64,000 nucleotides of DNA from Thraustochytrium sp. TN22 (GCA_013306675.1 JABLUY010000051.1:62001-126000); one strand, 5' to 3'; positions 19,070 through 29,340 are shown, numbered from the stretch's first letter. The notes: generated by a model from the letters alone, not told the origin. Program-made: numbers and translations.

Positions 19070-19762
19070 ACCCGCCTCGCCTTGCCCCGACTCGCTCCTT
19101 CTCTCCAGGCGCGGCTCGCTGGCTTGGCGTCCGTCAAGGTGGCGGAGCTCTGGCTCCGTCAAGGCCAGCATGTTCAACGCGGCTGCACTCGCTGCATGAA
19201 CGCGCGCCCTGGCGCTTGCTTGGCTGCTGAGAGCGACGAGTAGGAGTAGGACCCGATCAAAATGGCAGCCACTGGCAGCCAGTGTTCGTTTGGAAAAAAA
19301 CACGGGCCGCGTGACGGCCAGGCTGCCCGCGGCCTGACAGTGGCTGACGCTACGGTGGTCCTGCAACGCGATAGCGGCGTGCATCGAGCAACCAAGTCAA
19401 GAAGACGTGCGCGACGTAACCTGAGGGGCGGGAAAAGGCTCTTGCTTGCACTGCGGCGTCGCAAGAGGACCAGCAGCCAGTCTCCCTGAGGCTCCGGCCG
19501 GACTTGCGGTGCGCTGCCCTCGCTCCACGCGTGGAACGACGCGTGTCACGATCGATCATGCTCGCGCCAGCCGCCCGCCCTGCCCGGCCCTACCAAGACA
19601 GCTGATTCGACTTCTCTTGCCAGGTTGGACAGAGAGGAGCGGAGCACGTCCGCGGAGGGAGAAAGAGCCCAGGGTCTGTCTGACCTGCACGATACAACAC
19701 AGTCTGACGCCACACGATAAGCAAGTACGCGATTCAACCCAGGCTGCAAAGGACAAACCAAT

Positions 19763-22700
19763 TTATCGCCGCAAGACGTACAACGCATGTAGATGCGGTT
19801 TGGCACTCGGATGAAGCGGCGGCAGGCGCATCTTGCCGGCCTTGCGCCTGCGAAGCTTGGATTCGTCTTTGGCGCGTTCCATCGGTCTCGACCGATCACG
19901 GCGAGGGACCGCAGCGCCATGTCGCAGGTGCTGGGACGAGGATGCAAAGGCCATAGCAAGATGTAGAAAGTGCTCGCGGTAGACCTTGCGCGTTCTGAGC
20001 CGCGTGCTATGGCCGCGCCACCAGGCCTGGAGCCCAATCGCCGCAGCGATACGGCGCCTCACTCGTGAAAGGAAGTGAAAGGCCCCTTTACGAGCAAAGA
20101 CCAGAACCTCCGGGCGCCTGCGGCGACGCATGAGGAGCGCAAAGCGACGCATGGCGCACTGAATGACGCGCGCTGCGATATTTTCGCGCAGGCAGCGCAG
20201 CAAAAAGGATTGGCGCGCCTCTTCTGCCTGTTTACGTCGCATCCGTCGGTCGATCTCGCGTCGCAGGAGGTGGACGCGGCGCTGGCGCTGGATGCAAATG
20301 GCCGCCTCGATCTTGCGACGACGACGGGCGTCCCGGTACTTGCGCAGCCCGCCCCAGCAAGCAGCGAGGACGCCTTGCAGACGTTGCGCGCGCATGGCGC
20401 GTACCTTGCGTTGCTGGCTAGCGAACAGAGCCCACGCCGAGAGAACATGTGTGAGCACCTCGCCTCGCAGGCGAGCAGCGACGCGGGCCCGCAACGTCAG
20501 CGCCCTCTGGCGCCGCTCGCGCAGCTTGGCGACGACGCGACGGTCCCTGTGCCCGCGCAGCACCCTCTGGACGAGTTCGGCGGCGGTGGTGCGCTCCGAC
20601 GCGCTGACCTTTGCACAATCACGAAGCTGTGCTAGGCGCCGACGCAGGGCTAGCTTGCGGCCGTGCACAATGGCGCAGACGAAGGTTGCGCAGCGAGCCC
20701 ACTGGACCCCCGCCGCGGTCAGTGTCATGTGAGTGCGCACAGCGCGCAAGTGGTCCGCAGCGTCCATCTCCGAGGCGAAGAGAGCCGAGTCCGCCACGAG
20801 CTGTGCAAGCGCCGGGCGGCCGTAGGCGTGCGCAGCGCGCGCAAGACGGTCCAAATTGTCGACATCGAGGCTAGCACGCGACATGGCGGCCTGATAGGCT
20901 GCGATTGCGAGGCCGAGCACGCTACGCTGCGCAAAGCTGCGTGCTACCGTGACCCAGGGCTCGGCGCTCTCACACCAGGCAGAGGAGCTCGCGAAGCGGG
21001 AGCGAAGGGTGCTGTCTACGCGCAGCGCTGCGTGGAAGGCCGCATCTCGCGCATCGGCCGCGTCCACCTCGGCGTACGTGAGCACCACAGCCAGCATGTA
21101 TTCCATCTCGCGGTCCGGCGCAAGGTCGCCCTGGGCCAGTAAGCGAAAGAGCACTGCGCGAGCGCGTGAGAGCTGGCCAGCCGCGAGCTCCAACGATGCG
21201 AGGGTCTCGAGTAGAAGCCTGGGGACGCGCTTGTCATCTGGGCCAGCCAGTTCGCGCAGCTTGGCGCGCGCCAAACGGTGCGCGCCTGCGGCCACCAGCA
21301 CCTGGATCATGAGCTCTACTTGAGTCTTGGACCACGACCACGATTTGTCGGCGAGGCGCTCCTTGACGAGCCGAAGAGCGCACTCTAAGTGCCTCCGACC
21401 GCGCACTGCCCGCGTCCTGTACAGTTCCCATTGGTCCAGGGCTTCGTCTCGCGGCGGTGCTGGCATCCGTGCACGGACTCGAGCCCTCCTCATGGCTGCC
21501 ACGCGACGCTGGTACTCGCGGTGCTTCTCGGCCACCCAGGTTACCTGGCCTGGCAAGCCAGGGTGCACAAAATAGCAGGAGCCCACGACGAGGTCGGCGT
21601 AAAAGTACCAGCCGTCTTCGACCTCCTCGCCGTAGCGCAGCGCCTCGTGGAAGCGGCGCTCGTTGCGCGCACGCCACGCACGCGCTTGACGCTGTACGAT
21701 CAGGATGGCTCTGTCCGCGTTCTCCGCCCGCACGCGTTCTGCGTGCAGGCGCTGCATCTCTGCGAACTCTGTTGTGCGTTTGGGGTCGTCGATTGCGGTT
21801 TCCAGCCCTACAGGGAGCCACACGCACTCCTCTGTTGCAAGCCGGCGTGCCCGCCCGGCCACGTCATAGACCGCAGTGCCTACGCCACCCACGCACACCG
21901 TCAGAATCGGCGGGAGGCCGCCACTGGGCCATGGTCCGAACGTAAGACGTTGCGGAGGTGGTGGCAACGCTGATGACGTACTGGCCGACGGAGCTGTCGC
22001 CGCGATGGCCGGCGAAGGATACGCCGTGCCGCCTGGTGCTGCAGAGCACATGCCGACCATCAGGCCTCCCATGGAGAACGTGATGCGAGCGCACTCCTCC
22101 GACGGGATATTGCTGCACTCGAGCACTTCCACGAGCAGCGAGATTCGGAAGTTGCTGTCCAGGCGCTCAGCGACACGCAACTTGATGCGAGCATGCTGCA
22201 CCGCTGTGCCAGCTTTGCGTGGCGGTGGAAAGGGTGGAGGCGGCGGAGGGACTCGCACCGGGGGCTGTGTCTGCTGTGCGGGCGGTGGTAGGGCCGGTGT
22301 GACTGTGTCATTTCGCTGGAAATCAGCTTCCACTTGGAACACGTCTTCGACGTTGGGCTGCGTGACGCCAAGCTCGTCAGATGTGCCAGTCTGCACATCA
22401 TGAGCGCGAGCAGAAGATTTTTTGGGGGCGCGACTTGGTTCATTCTCAAATCGGGCCGGCGAGATATGAGCAGGCCCAGGCTCAGGCTCATTTGGATCGC
22501 GAGAGGCCCCGCGCTCGTCTTGGGTACGGTCTGGCTTGGGCTCATCTCGAGCGCGATCAAGCTCATCTTGAGCGCGCGTGGGCTCACCACCATGAGCCCG
22601 AATGTCATCACGCTCACCGATGCCGTCAGCGCGAGGAATATGGGCGCCTGGCTTGGGACCACTCGTAGCGCCGCTTTGCGCGTCACACTCCTGGGCGCAG

Positions 22701-23737
22701 GTCTCGTGCGTGTGCGTGTCATCCTTGCGCACTTGCACTGCCTCACTTTGCAGCCCAACATTTGACTGCAGCTTCTCGTCCGTGCTGGCTTTGCGCTCAC
22801 GCTTGGGTATGCGCAATGGTGCGGCCTCGAGATCGCAATCAAGCTTTGCCTCGAGACGTGAGGTGAGGCAGCTTTCAGCGTTGTCGTCGGGATGGCTACA
22901 CTCATGCCGAGCTGCATTCTCATCTCCCTTGGCTTCCAGTACGAATGTAGAGCTAGCGGTGGCCTTGGTGGTCGCCCCAGGCCCATCGATCCCCAGTTCT
23001 CGCGTTGAGTGCATCTCAGCGCCGGGTCCCAGCTCTGGCTTGAGATCTTGGTGCCGAGGCGAAACGTCAAGCTTGGGCGACCCACCTGCGTGGCTGGCCT
23101 GTGTCTTGGGTCCGGATGGTCTTCGTGCACGCTCAATCCGTGGCTCCGGCTCGATATCGGATTCGGGTGCAGGAGCACTTGAGGTGAGTCTCCTCCCGTC
23201 TGGTGCCGCTTCGAGCGCGACGCGCGTTGCCAGATTCGCCACTGGGCTGATGGACGGCAAGGACACCACGTTTGCGCGGCTGGGCTTCGAGCGTTTGGGC
23301 TTGGTGGTGGCCAGCTTGATTTCGGTCACCTTGACCTTTCTCCTCTTCTTCGTTGCGGGCGCCACTCCATCGCCCGGCACGTCATCGCTTGCAGCGGCCG
23401 GCTCGTCCCAGACGGTGGCGCGTGACAGGGCATCCTCTCGAGCCATGCGTCTCGCCTCCTGGGCTTCGGCGCGCTTGCATAGACCGCGAACGATTTCGGA
23501 CGCCGCGTGACGCTGGCCGGCACGGAGCTGCCCGGTAAGCTCAATCGACTCCGACCAGTAGGAGAGCCCGCGCGGGCCCGTGTAGTCATCGTGCAGGCGC
23601 TCGGAGACATGGGCGAGCGCTGCGCGGCGAGTTCGAGCCTCGAGCGCCCGCAAGGCGCGCTCGCCTCGGCGGCGCAAGCGTCGCTGCTGTGGCAGGCCTT
23701 GCGCGGCAGCTTGACAGTGAGGCCGGCGGCCACGCAT
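19763..23737 (-). CDS. IQ-motif, WW-like and C2-like domain protein
   Basis: An unnamed 1324-residue protein, probably a calmodulin-binding cytoskeletal or ciliary scaffold. The first 500 residues are charged, repetitive and disordered (many DEP, RAQDE and GAE stretches). A C2-like strand set follows near 509-560 (IKLRVAERLDSNFRISLLVE), then an IQ motif near 680 (AILIVQRQARAWRARNER). A WW-like segment near 706-733 has Trp, Tyr and Trp in GWYFYADLVV and PGQVTWV. Helical, TPR-like repeats occupy about 780-1010. Four more IQ motifs follow from about 1050 to the end (AAELVQRVLRGH, AAICIQRQRR, AARVIQCAMRR, AAIGLQAWWRGH). ATG 23737 is the first in frame. The end is basic and lies in a flank with no polyadenylation consensus. 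It is on the same strand as PACRG, 421 bases downstream of it. The role is inferred from domain style and neighbour only. Confidence 0.75.
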   Translation of the reverse strand: MRGRRPHCQAAAQGLPQQRRLRRRGERALRALEARTRRAALAHVSERLHDDYTGPRGLSYWSESIELTGQLRAGQRHAASEIVRGLCKRAEAQEARRMAREDALSRATVWDEPAAASDDVPGDGVAPATKKRRKVKVTEIKLATTKPKRSKPSRANVVSLPSISPVANLATRVALEAAPDGRRLTSSAPAPESDIEPEPRIERARRPSGPKTQASHAGGSPKLDVSPRHQDLKPELGPGAEMHSTRELGIDGPGATTKATASSTFVLEAKGDENAARHECSHPDDNAESCLTSRLEAKLDCDLEAAPLRIPKRERKASTDEKLQSNVGLQSEAVQVRKDDTHTHETCAQECDAQSGATSGPKPGAHIPRADGIGERDDIRAHGGEPTRAQDELDRARDEPKPDRTQDERGASRDPNEPEPGPAHISPARFENEPSRAPKKSSARAHDVQTGTSDELGVTQPNVEDVFQVEADFQRNDTVTPALPPPAQQTQPPVRVPPPPPPFPPPRKAGTAVQHARIKLRVAERLDSNFRISLLVEVLECSNIPSEECARITFSMGGLMVGMCSAAPGGTAYPSPAIAATAPSASTSSALPPPPQRLTFGPWPSGGLPPILTVCVGGVGTAVYDVAGRARRLATEECVWLPVGLETAIDDPKRTTEFAEMQRLHAERVRAENADRAILIVQRQARAWRARNERRFHEALRYGEEVEDGWYFYADLVVGSCYFVHPGLPGQVTWVAEKHREYQRRVAAMRRARVRARMPAPPRDEALDQWELYRTRAVRGRRHLECALRLVKERLADKSWSWSKTQVELMIQVLVAAGAHRLARAKLRELAGPDDKRVPRLLLETLASLELAAGQLSRARAVLFRLLAQGDLAPDREMEYMLAVVLTYAEVDAADARDAAFHAALRVDSTLRSRFASSSAWCESAEPWVTVARSFAQRSVLGLAIAAYQAAMSRASLDVDNLDRLARAAHAYGRPALAQLVADSALFASEMDAADHLRAVRTHMTLTAAGVQWARCATFVCAIVHGRKLALRRRLAQLRDCAKVSASERTTAAELVQRVLRGHRDRRVVAKLRERRQRALTLRARVAARLRGEVLTHVLSAWALFASQQRKVRAMRAQRLQGVLAACWGGLRKYRDARRRRKIEAAICIQRQRRVHLLRREIDRRMRRKQAEEARQSFLLRCLRENIAARVIQCAMRRFALLMRRRRRPEVLVFARKGAFHFLSRVRRRIAAAIGLQAWWRGHSTRLRTRKVYREHFLHLAMAFASSSQHLRHGAAVPRRDRSRPMERAKDESKLRRRKAGKMRLPPLHPSAKPHLHALYVLRR

Positions 23738-24158
23738 CCCAGCCCGCCGGCGTGCGTCGCCGACAAGGGCGCCGCCTCCGCAGACACTGCTGCTGCCGCC
23801 GTGGCGAACATTGATGCAGGCGCCAAGCCCTGCCCTGCAGCGCAACTTACTCGGGCAAGACCAGCTCTAGCTTTAGTAGCTAGCTACCACTAGAGGCAGG
23901 CTCGTTTTTTTGCGGCGCGGACCCAGGCGGCGGCGCGGACCCCGGTGTGCACCCGAGTCCCGACTTGGACTCGTGATCGAAATCGGACTTTGACGAAAGT
24001 TATCCGAGTTCGAGTTCGAGTCAGTGACTTTTTTTTCTCAAGTGAACAAGTTTTCCGGTTCATGACTCAGAGTCAATGATAGGCAGAGCCGCCGCGCCGC
24101 AGAGCGTCTGTCGATCCAATGTGGCAGCGCCTCGTCCAAATGGCTTTCTCTTTTTCTT
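23738..24158. other. spacer between PACRG and the IQ/WW gene
   Basis: Holds the PACRG 3' flank and the IQ/WW 5' flank. It contains a GCGGCGCGGACCC direct repeat near 23914-23942, a TAGTAGCTAGCTACCA palindromic stretch near 23874-23890 and a T-run. No gene seen. Confidence 0.5.
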
Positions 24159-25079
24159 TTAGTTCATGCAGGACTCGTAAGTGGGAATGAGGTAGCGGAT
24201 GTTGATGAAGGCGTCCGGGCCGCCGTAGGTCTCGAAGAGCTCGAGCGTGGAGTTGATGAGGTCGCCAAGGTTGTCGTTCTTCTGCTGGGAGTAGTCGATA
24301 GCGTCGCCGATGTTGATGTTCTTGGCCTTGAAAATGTTAAAGACCGGGAGGATCTGACGGTAGTAGGGGACGAGGGCCTGGCCGATCATGCCGCCACCCT
24401 CCTGGTTGACGTCGGCGAGGACGAGGGCTTGGAGCAGGCGAAGCACGCGGACCATGACCCTGGGATCGCGCGTGTTGAGCGCGGTCTTGATGGGGATGAT
24501 GAGCTGCGGGATGACGGGCAGGACCTTGCGCCCGCCGACGCTGACCATGTCCTTGGCGCCCTCCTCAGCGAGGAAGCTATAGGGCATCTCGGTCTCGCGG
24601 AGGCCATCGAAGAAGAGCGGAAGGTAGTGATGGTAGTCGAGGCGCTCGACGGGGACCTTCCAGGCGATCTTGGGCACGGAGCCGTTCTGATCGACATTGA
24701 CGGGGAGGTCGGCGCGCTCGTAGAAGCGGCGGAAGGACGTGTTGGGCGGGTTTTGCCGCTTCTTGTAGGCCTTGTTCTGGGCCTTGGGCACGATGGCCTG
24801 GTCGGCGTCACCGGCTTCGGCGCGGAGCTGCTGCATGCGCTGCACCGCGTCCTTGGGGCTGCGCCCGCCCGTGCCTTGCTGCTTGCGCAGGAAGGTGGTG
24901 GGCGACGGCCGGTTTACCTTGCGCTCGAAGCTGAAGGCGCTCACATCCACCTCGCGCTTCTCCTCGCCATCACCGATCTGCGTCGGCACGTGCGCCGTGC
25001 GGTCGAAGGGCGACCCGGTTGCCACGTGCGTCTTTTCGCGCGCCGTCAGCCTGTAGTTGGGCCGCTTCACGTCGCCCAT
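24159..25079 (-). CDS. PACRG: PACRG, parkin co-regulated gene protein homologue
   Basis: A 306-residue protein of the ciliary doublet-microtubule inner junction, where PACRG (with FAP20) links the A and B tubules. Family hallmarks include [34 protein letters not shown] and the helical-repeat body around [20 protein letters not shown]. The end is the almost invariant [19 protein letters not shown]. The N-terminal 100 residues are the variable, basic, disordered part that differs among species. Length is in the family range and the start ATG (25079) gives a clean N-terminus. It sits just upstream of the IQ/WW gene on the same strand, in a window that also holds an axonemal dynein, so it strongly supports a flagellated life stage. 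Confidence 0.96.
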   Translation of the reverse strand: MGDVKRPNYRLTAREKTHVATGSPFDRTAHVPTQIGDGEEKREVDVSAFSFERKVNRPSPTTFLRKQQGTGGRSPKDAVQRMQQLRAEAGDADQAIVPKAQNKAYKKRQNPPNTSFRRFYERADLPVNVDQNGSVPKIAWKVPVERLDYHHYLPLFFDGLRETEMPYSFLAEEGAKDMVSVGGRKVLPVIPQLIIPIKTALNTRDPRVMVRVLRLLQALVLADVNQEGGGMIGQALVPYYRQILPVFNIFKAKNINIGDAIDYSQQKNDNLGDLINSTLELFETYGGPDAFINIRYLIPTYESCMN

Positions 25080-25132
25080 CGTGCCTGCCAGGCTTGCTTG
25101 CTTGCGTTGCGTTGCGAGCGAGACGCGCGCAC

Positions 25133-25166
25133 GCGAGCGAGCGAGCGAGCGAGCGAGCGAGCGAGC
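25133..25166. repeat. (GCGA)n microsatellite
   Basis: About eight GCGA units, some 55 bases upstream of the PACRG ATG. Similar GCGA runs occur at 28301-28323 and 29745-29765. Confidence 0.85.
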
Positions 25167-25740
25167 TGGCTTGAGCGGTCTCTGCTGCTCCTCCGCTCTG
25201 CCTCGCTACCTCGCTCCTCGCTCCTCGCTACCTGCACGTGCTACTTGCCTGCCTGCCTTGCCTGTCTTGCTTATCATCGAGACAGGTGCGCGCCTGCAGA
25301 CCCGCCTGAGCGATCGCCGAGCGGCGCCGGAAATTTGCGGTACACACGTCAACGGACAGCGGGTTGCGCAGTCCGCGCGCCTTGACAAGAGCATGTGCCG
25401 TGCTTGCGGTGTCAGAGCATCTCAGTGGCGCTGCCTGGCCCTAGCCGTCAACCTGCAAGTCGAGCAGCCAGGTGCGGCACGAAAAGGAAAAGCACTTGAG
25501 TCTGTCTTGCCAGGGCACCGCCAGGGCTGGGATTCAATTGCGGGAGGCCGCGAGGATGCCGGCGGCGGCGAGGACGCGGCGTTAGTTTAGCTATTGAGAC
25601 TCGAGTTGCACCGGTTATTCTCCTTGTTCAAGTTGTCGCTTCTTGCAGTGCCGAACTTGGCGCTTCACGCCACTTTGCAGTGCCGGTTGGCCCGCTTGCT
25701 GGCCATGGCTGGTTCTTCACGCCACGACGGCCGCGCGTGT

Positions 25741-25785
25741 GCAGACGCTAACGTCTGCTAGGCCTGGCTAGCTACTAGCTAGGCC
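25741..25785. repeat. hairpin and CTAGCTA inverted repeat
   Basis: GCAGACG-CTAA-CGTCTGC is a perfect 7-bp-arm hairpin (25741-25758). It is followed by an imperfect palindrome centred on GGCTAGCTACTAGCTAGGCC (25766-25785). Function unknown. Confidence 0.5.
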
Positions 25786-26812
25786 CAGGCTACTGCAGTG
25801 AGAGCGAGCAGCCACTGGCACCCGGCGTTGCTCTCTGGCTGCGAGTTGCTGACCTTCTGTGGCGGTGGTCCGAGTCAGACAGTGTCACTGTGTCAGTGCC
25901 GTGGCGGAAGGTAAGTAGCTTGGCCTCGTGGACACGGCCTTGTCCGGGACTCCGTGCTCCGAGTCTGGCTTGGCCCGGGCCGGCCATCAGCCCACCCGCC
26001 ACCCGGCTCGCGCGGCGGCGGCTCGCGCGAACCTGCCAGTGCTGTCAGATCGGATCAGCCGGCTCGACTCGGACTGCCGTCACTGCCCGACGTGCCACGC
26101 ACTGTCCGGCATGCCATGCCCGGGCAAGCGTGCCTCAGGCTGGCAGCAAGGCTTGCACCGTGACCGCCTGCACGACTGACAGAGAGAGCGACCATGCGAG
26201 CAGCGCAGCGCGGCGCCACGCTGGGCTACCCATTTGTCTGGCTGGTTGGTTGCGCAGCGCCGCAGCAGCCTGCAGTGCTGACACTGACAGCGAGAGGCGG
26301 CCGGCGGGCCGCCCGGCCGGCCACGGCTGCCGCACGCACTTCAAGTTGGGCAGACACTGGTGGTAGGCTGCCAGCACCAGTGGGCGGGCCTGGCCACCGG
26401 CACTGCGGCACTGCGGCACTGCGCGGCACTGCCAGCGGCAGCACGTGCCCGCAAGTCGGTGTGCGCATGATCATCAGGCGCGCAGGCGCGGCGCACCTCG
26501 TGTGTAAGTCCAATCGCACGCCTCGGACGCTGGCGCGGACCTCGCGCGCGGGCGGCGCCGCTGCGATATCGCTCGCGCCTCGCGCGTCTTCGCGCCTCGT
26601 CGCGGGCGGCGCCGGTCAGGGCGGCAGAGGCTGCAGGAAGCACGGGAGCCGCGGGCGGCGCGCGGCTGCCGCGGCAGCCAGCCCGGGCTCGACAGTCCTC
26701 GCGTGGGGCACGCGCCGCCCGCAGCCGCCCGCAGCGCAAGCCGCGTAGGTTCGAGCTGCCGCTCGCCGCGCGTCCACGTCGCCGGCACGAGCGGCTGGCC
26801 GTGGCTCAGGCT

Positions 26813-26856
26813 GGCGCGGCGCGGCGCGGCGCGGCGCGGCGCGGCGCGGCGCGGCG
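26813..26856. repeat. GCGGC pentanucleotide array
   Basis: About eight GCGGC units, roughly 470 bases upstream of the next gene start at 27324. Confidence 0.85.
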
Positions 26857-27323
26857 CTGCGCTGGCGAGCGCTCGACGCAAGCGGCGGAGCGGCCGCGCC
26901 GACCAGCCTGGCAGGCCTGGTCCGGCCGGGCAGGCCCAACTCGCATGCGCGCGCGGTGCGCGCGCGGCGCGGCGCGCGGCGCGCGTGTCCCGTCCTTACT
27001 GTTAGCGTCCGAGTCCTAGTAGTAGCGCTCTTCTATTCTGACTTACCAGAAGCAGTTGGCTTCGCTCTCGACTGGCTGCTTCACTCTCGCTCAGGCTGGT
27101 GCGCGTGCCAGAGCGCAATTTGCTCCGCAGCGCTCTCTTACCGCCAAGCTGCGGGTCGCGCTCCCCGCTCTCCGAGGTGGCCGCGCTCTCGCCTCGCTCT
27201 CGCCTCGCGGCAGAACGAAAGCGAGCGAGCGCGCGAGCGAGCAAGGCGAGCAGGCGAGTTAGGGAGCGGGCGCGCGGCGGTCGCGAGCGAGCGGGCGCGC
27301 GACGGCGAGCAGCGCAAAGGACC

Positions 27324-28262
27324 ATGGACGCGGCCGGCCTGCAAGAGGAGGACCTGGGCCTGCTCGCGGAGCTGGAGCTCCTGGAGCCACCGCGCCCGCT
27401 GGCGGCGCCGCAGGAGCAGCATGAGCAGCAGCACCAGCATCACCAGCATGAGCAGCACCACCAGCAGTGCCAGCACCACCTCCAACAGTGCCAGCAGGAC
27501 CAGGTGCTGCAGATACAGCAGATGCAGCAGTTGCAGCAGTTGCAGCAGCACCAGCAAGCGATGCAACAGCACGCACAGGAGCAGGCGGACAGGATGCTGC
27601 TGCTGCAACCGGTGGATGAAGAAGCGCTGCTGACGAGCCTGGACGACGAGCTGACATCGCCCGGCCTGAGCTTTCCCAGCTTCGCGCCGGAGCACTCGGT
27701 GAGGCCGTGGCGGGCCAAGGTCTCTCCGCGCGCGCCTGGGTCTACCAGTACGCCGAGACCTAGCAAGCGCTCGCAGCGTAAGCGTCGGGCGCCCGGCGTG
27801 GCGCTCGGCTCGGGGCCGGCCGACTCGGCCAAGATGCCCCGCTCCTCTGCGGCGGCGGGGAGGAGCCCGCGCATCTCGCCGGAACGCGCGCTCGAGCTGC
27901 AGCAGCAGCGTGAGCGACGCGATCGCAAGAGCCGTGAGCGCGAGGCGCTCACAGCCGAGCTGCGCGCTCTCTCGCTCGATGAGCTGCGCGAGCGCGCTGA
28001 GAAGGCCGCCGTAGATTTCGCCAAAGCCAGGCACAAGCACCGCAAGGACGTCGAGTGTCCCTCGTGCAGCCTTGAGACGCGGCTCAAGATCATGAAGGGG
28101 CTGCTTGAAGACCCGGCCTGCCTCGGCGCTAGCGGCAAGTTGTCCCTGACGCGCTCCGGCCCGCCCGCCTCCGAGGGCTCTGTGGCCTCTGCCAGCTCTC
28201 TGCGCACCGACGCGGACGAGTCCTTCATGCAAGGTTCGCCGTCTCGGGTGTCAGAGAAGTGA
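27324..28262 (+). CDS. Gln/His-rich protein with C-terminal charged helix, function unknown
   Basis: A 312-residue protein I cannot name. ATG 27324 sits in a strong ACCATGG context, and the open frame upstream of it is Arg-rich and lacks support. Residues 6-25 are Leu/Glu-rich (DLGLLAELELLEPP) and 30-90 are a Gln/His tract. A short acidic motif follows (DEEALLTSLDDELTSPGL), like an activation or docking motif. A basic stretch (about 145-160) resembles a nuclear localisation signal (KRSQRKRRAP). A charged helix (about 185-245, QQQRERRDRKSREREAL) precedes a CPSCSLETRLKIMKGLLED segment with a Cys-x2-Cys pair. The helix looks like a coiled coil, and heptad leucines for a true bZIP are not clear. 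A nuclear regulator is plausible but unproven. The stop codon lies at the edge of a GAAGT microsatellite. Confidence 0.65.
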   Translation: MDAAGLQEEDLGLLAELELLEPPRPLAAPQEQHEQQHQHHQHEQHHQQCQHHLQQCQQDQVLQIQQMQQLQQLQQHQQAMQQHAQEQADRMLLLQPVDEEALLTSLDDELTSPGLSFPSFAPEHSVRPWRAKVSPRAPGSTSTPRPSKRSQRKRRAPGVALGSGPADSAKMPRSSAAAGRSPRISPERALELQQQRERRDRKSREREALTAELRALSLDELRERAEKAAVDFAKARHKHRKDVECPSCSLETRLKIMKGLLEDPACLGASGKLSLTRSGPPASEGSVASASSLRTDADESFMQGSPSRVSEK

Positions 28263-28323
28263 AGTGAAGTGAAGTGAAGTGAAGTAAACAGCAAACATCA
28301 AGCGAGCGAGCGAGCGAGCGAGC
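28256..28323. repeat. GAAGT array followed by (GCGA)n
   Basis: Six GAAGT units begin at the last codons and stop of the Gln/His-rich gene (to about 28285), then a (GCGA)n run follows at 28301-28323. The array contributes the stop codon context, so length change could alter the 3' UTR. Confidence 0.85.
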
Positions 28324-28506
28324 GCCTGGCTGCACGTGTGTGGCCAGTCGGGCCTGCATACACGGCCAAAGGCGCGCGCTCTTCCGTGAGTCTGTCATGT
28401 CCCTCTGCGAAATGAACATGCGATGGCGCTTCAGGGCAGGGCGGCCTTGTCAAATACATAAAAGGAAGTGATATTCAAATGAGCCATGTCATGTGCAATG
28501 AGAAAG

Positions 28507-29100
28507 CTACGTCATGGCAGCCGCGCCCACAGCCTCCTTGCGACGTGAGCCGCGCGGTGGCGGCCGCCGGCGGCGGCTCGCGAGCGCGCGAACGCGTTGG
28601 TGCTCGGTCCAGCCCACCAAGAAGGCGGTGCCCAACACGAGGAGGCTGCCGACACTGTGCACGACGGCGAGCGCGAGGGCCACGCGGGGCTCCACCTCCC
28701 CTCGCGAGCTCTTGACGAGTGGCAGCGCCACCCAGGCCAGCGCCACGAGCGCGCTCAGCAGCGCTGCGCCGTATGCGAAGCCCGCGAGCAGCCAGGCGTA
28801 TCTGCGCGGCAACGCCAGCGCCGTGGCCGCCGCTCCCAGCAGCAGCAGCCAGAGCACCACGCCCGAGCCTGGCCGCACCGGGTACAGCGGCTGCTCCTGC
28901 GCGCTCACCAGCACGTTGGCCGCGGCGCTCGCGCCGGCGTAGGCCGCCGTTGCCGCCGCGGCCGCCCTCGCACCCCCGCGCAGCGCCGCGCCGCCCAGCG
29001 CCGCCTCGCGCGCGGCCTGCAGCGCCGCCGGCGCCGCCGGTAGCGGCCCGCGCGCCGCCTCTGCGCGCGCCACCAGCGCGCTCCCGCGCACGCGCAGCAT
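28507..29100 (-). CDS. small multi-pass membrane protein, probably mitochondrial
   Basis: A 197-residue protein of unknown family. ATG 29100 begins MLRVRGSALVARAEAARG, Arg-containing and free of acidic residues apart from one Glu, like a mitochondrial presequence. An Ala-rich amphipathic stretch follows (25-60). Three hydrophobic stretches follow: about 78-97 (VVLWLLLLGAAATALAL), about 102-133 (WLLAGFAYGAALLSALVALA, long enough for one or two spans) and about 144-170 (VHSVGSLLVLGTAFLVGW). A basic tail (RRRRPPPRGSRRK) follows, positive as for a matrix or cytosolic side. The open frame continues upstream through a TCGCC array as a GEARR repeat, which I treat as 5' flank because the array is open in every frame. 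Substrate or partner unknown. Confidence 0.6.
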   Translation of the reverse strand: MLRVRGSALVARAEAARGPLPAAPAALQAAREAALGGAALRGGARAAAAATAAYAGASAAANVLVSAQEQPLYPVRPGSGVVLWLLLLGAAATALALPRRYAWLLAGFAYGAALLSALVALAWVALPLVKSSRGEVEPRVALALAVVHSVGSLLVLGTAFLVGWTEHQRVRALASRRRRPPPRGSRRKEAVGAAAMT

Positions 29101-29127
29101 CGCGGCGGCGGCGCCGCCGCCCCGCGC

Positions 29128-29340
29128 GCCTCGCCTCGCCTCGCCTCGCCTCGCCTCGCCTCGCCTCGCCTCGCCTCGCCGCGCCTCGCCTCGCCTCGCC
29201 TCGCCTCGCCTCGCCTCGCCTCGCCTCGCCTCGCCTCGCCTCGCCTCGCCTCGCCTCGCCTCGCCTCGCCTCGCCTCGCCTCGCCTCGCCTCGCCTCGCC
29301 TCGCCTCGCCTCGCCTCGCCTCGCCTCGCCTCGCCTCGCC
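29128..29340. repeat. TCGCC pentanucleotide array
   Basis: More than 40 TCGCC units with one visible GCGCC interruption near 29178. It starts within 30 bases of the membrane-protein ATG (29100) and lies in the shared 5' flank with the KH-Smr gene. Being stop-free, it opens long spurious frames on both strands. Confidence 0.93.

Larger units (their letters stand above)
15739..19762. other. 4-kb gene-free repeat island
   Basis: No conserved protein is visible on either strand in this longest intergenic stretch. It holds a 110-base hairpin element (16256), three copies of a dispersed repeat (16620, 18155, 18560), an AT-rich patch (17930-18115) and a 25-bp minisatellite (18684-19069). The long frames over the minisatellite come from its lack of stops and have no meaning as protein. 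Base composition changes sharply several times, unlike the flanking genes. Confidence 0.7.
25080..27323. other. 2.2-kb intergenic region, no supported gene
   Basis: GC-rich DNA with several open frames that start without ATG or consist of Arg/Ala/Pro-rich low complexity, none resembling a family. It includes a (GCGA)n run (25133-25166), a short perfect hairpin (25741-25758), and a GCGGC array (26813-26856). The right part is the 5' flank of the Gln/His-rich gene. Confidence 0.55.

Noticed and set aside
18559-19384. Ser-Arg-Val-Glu-Ser repeat proteins on the minus strand
   Set aside because: Produced by the stop-free 25-bp minisatellite, with no non-repeat coding sequence.
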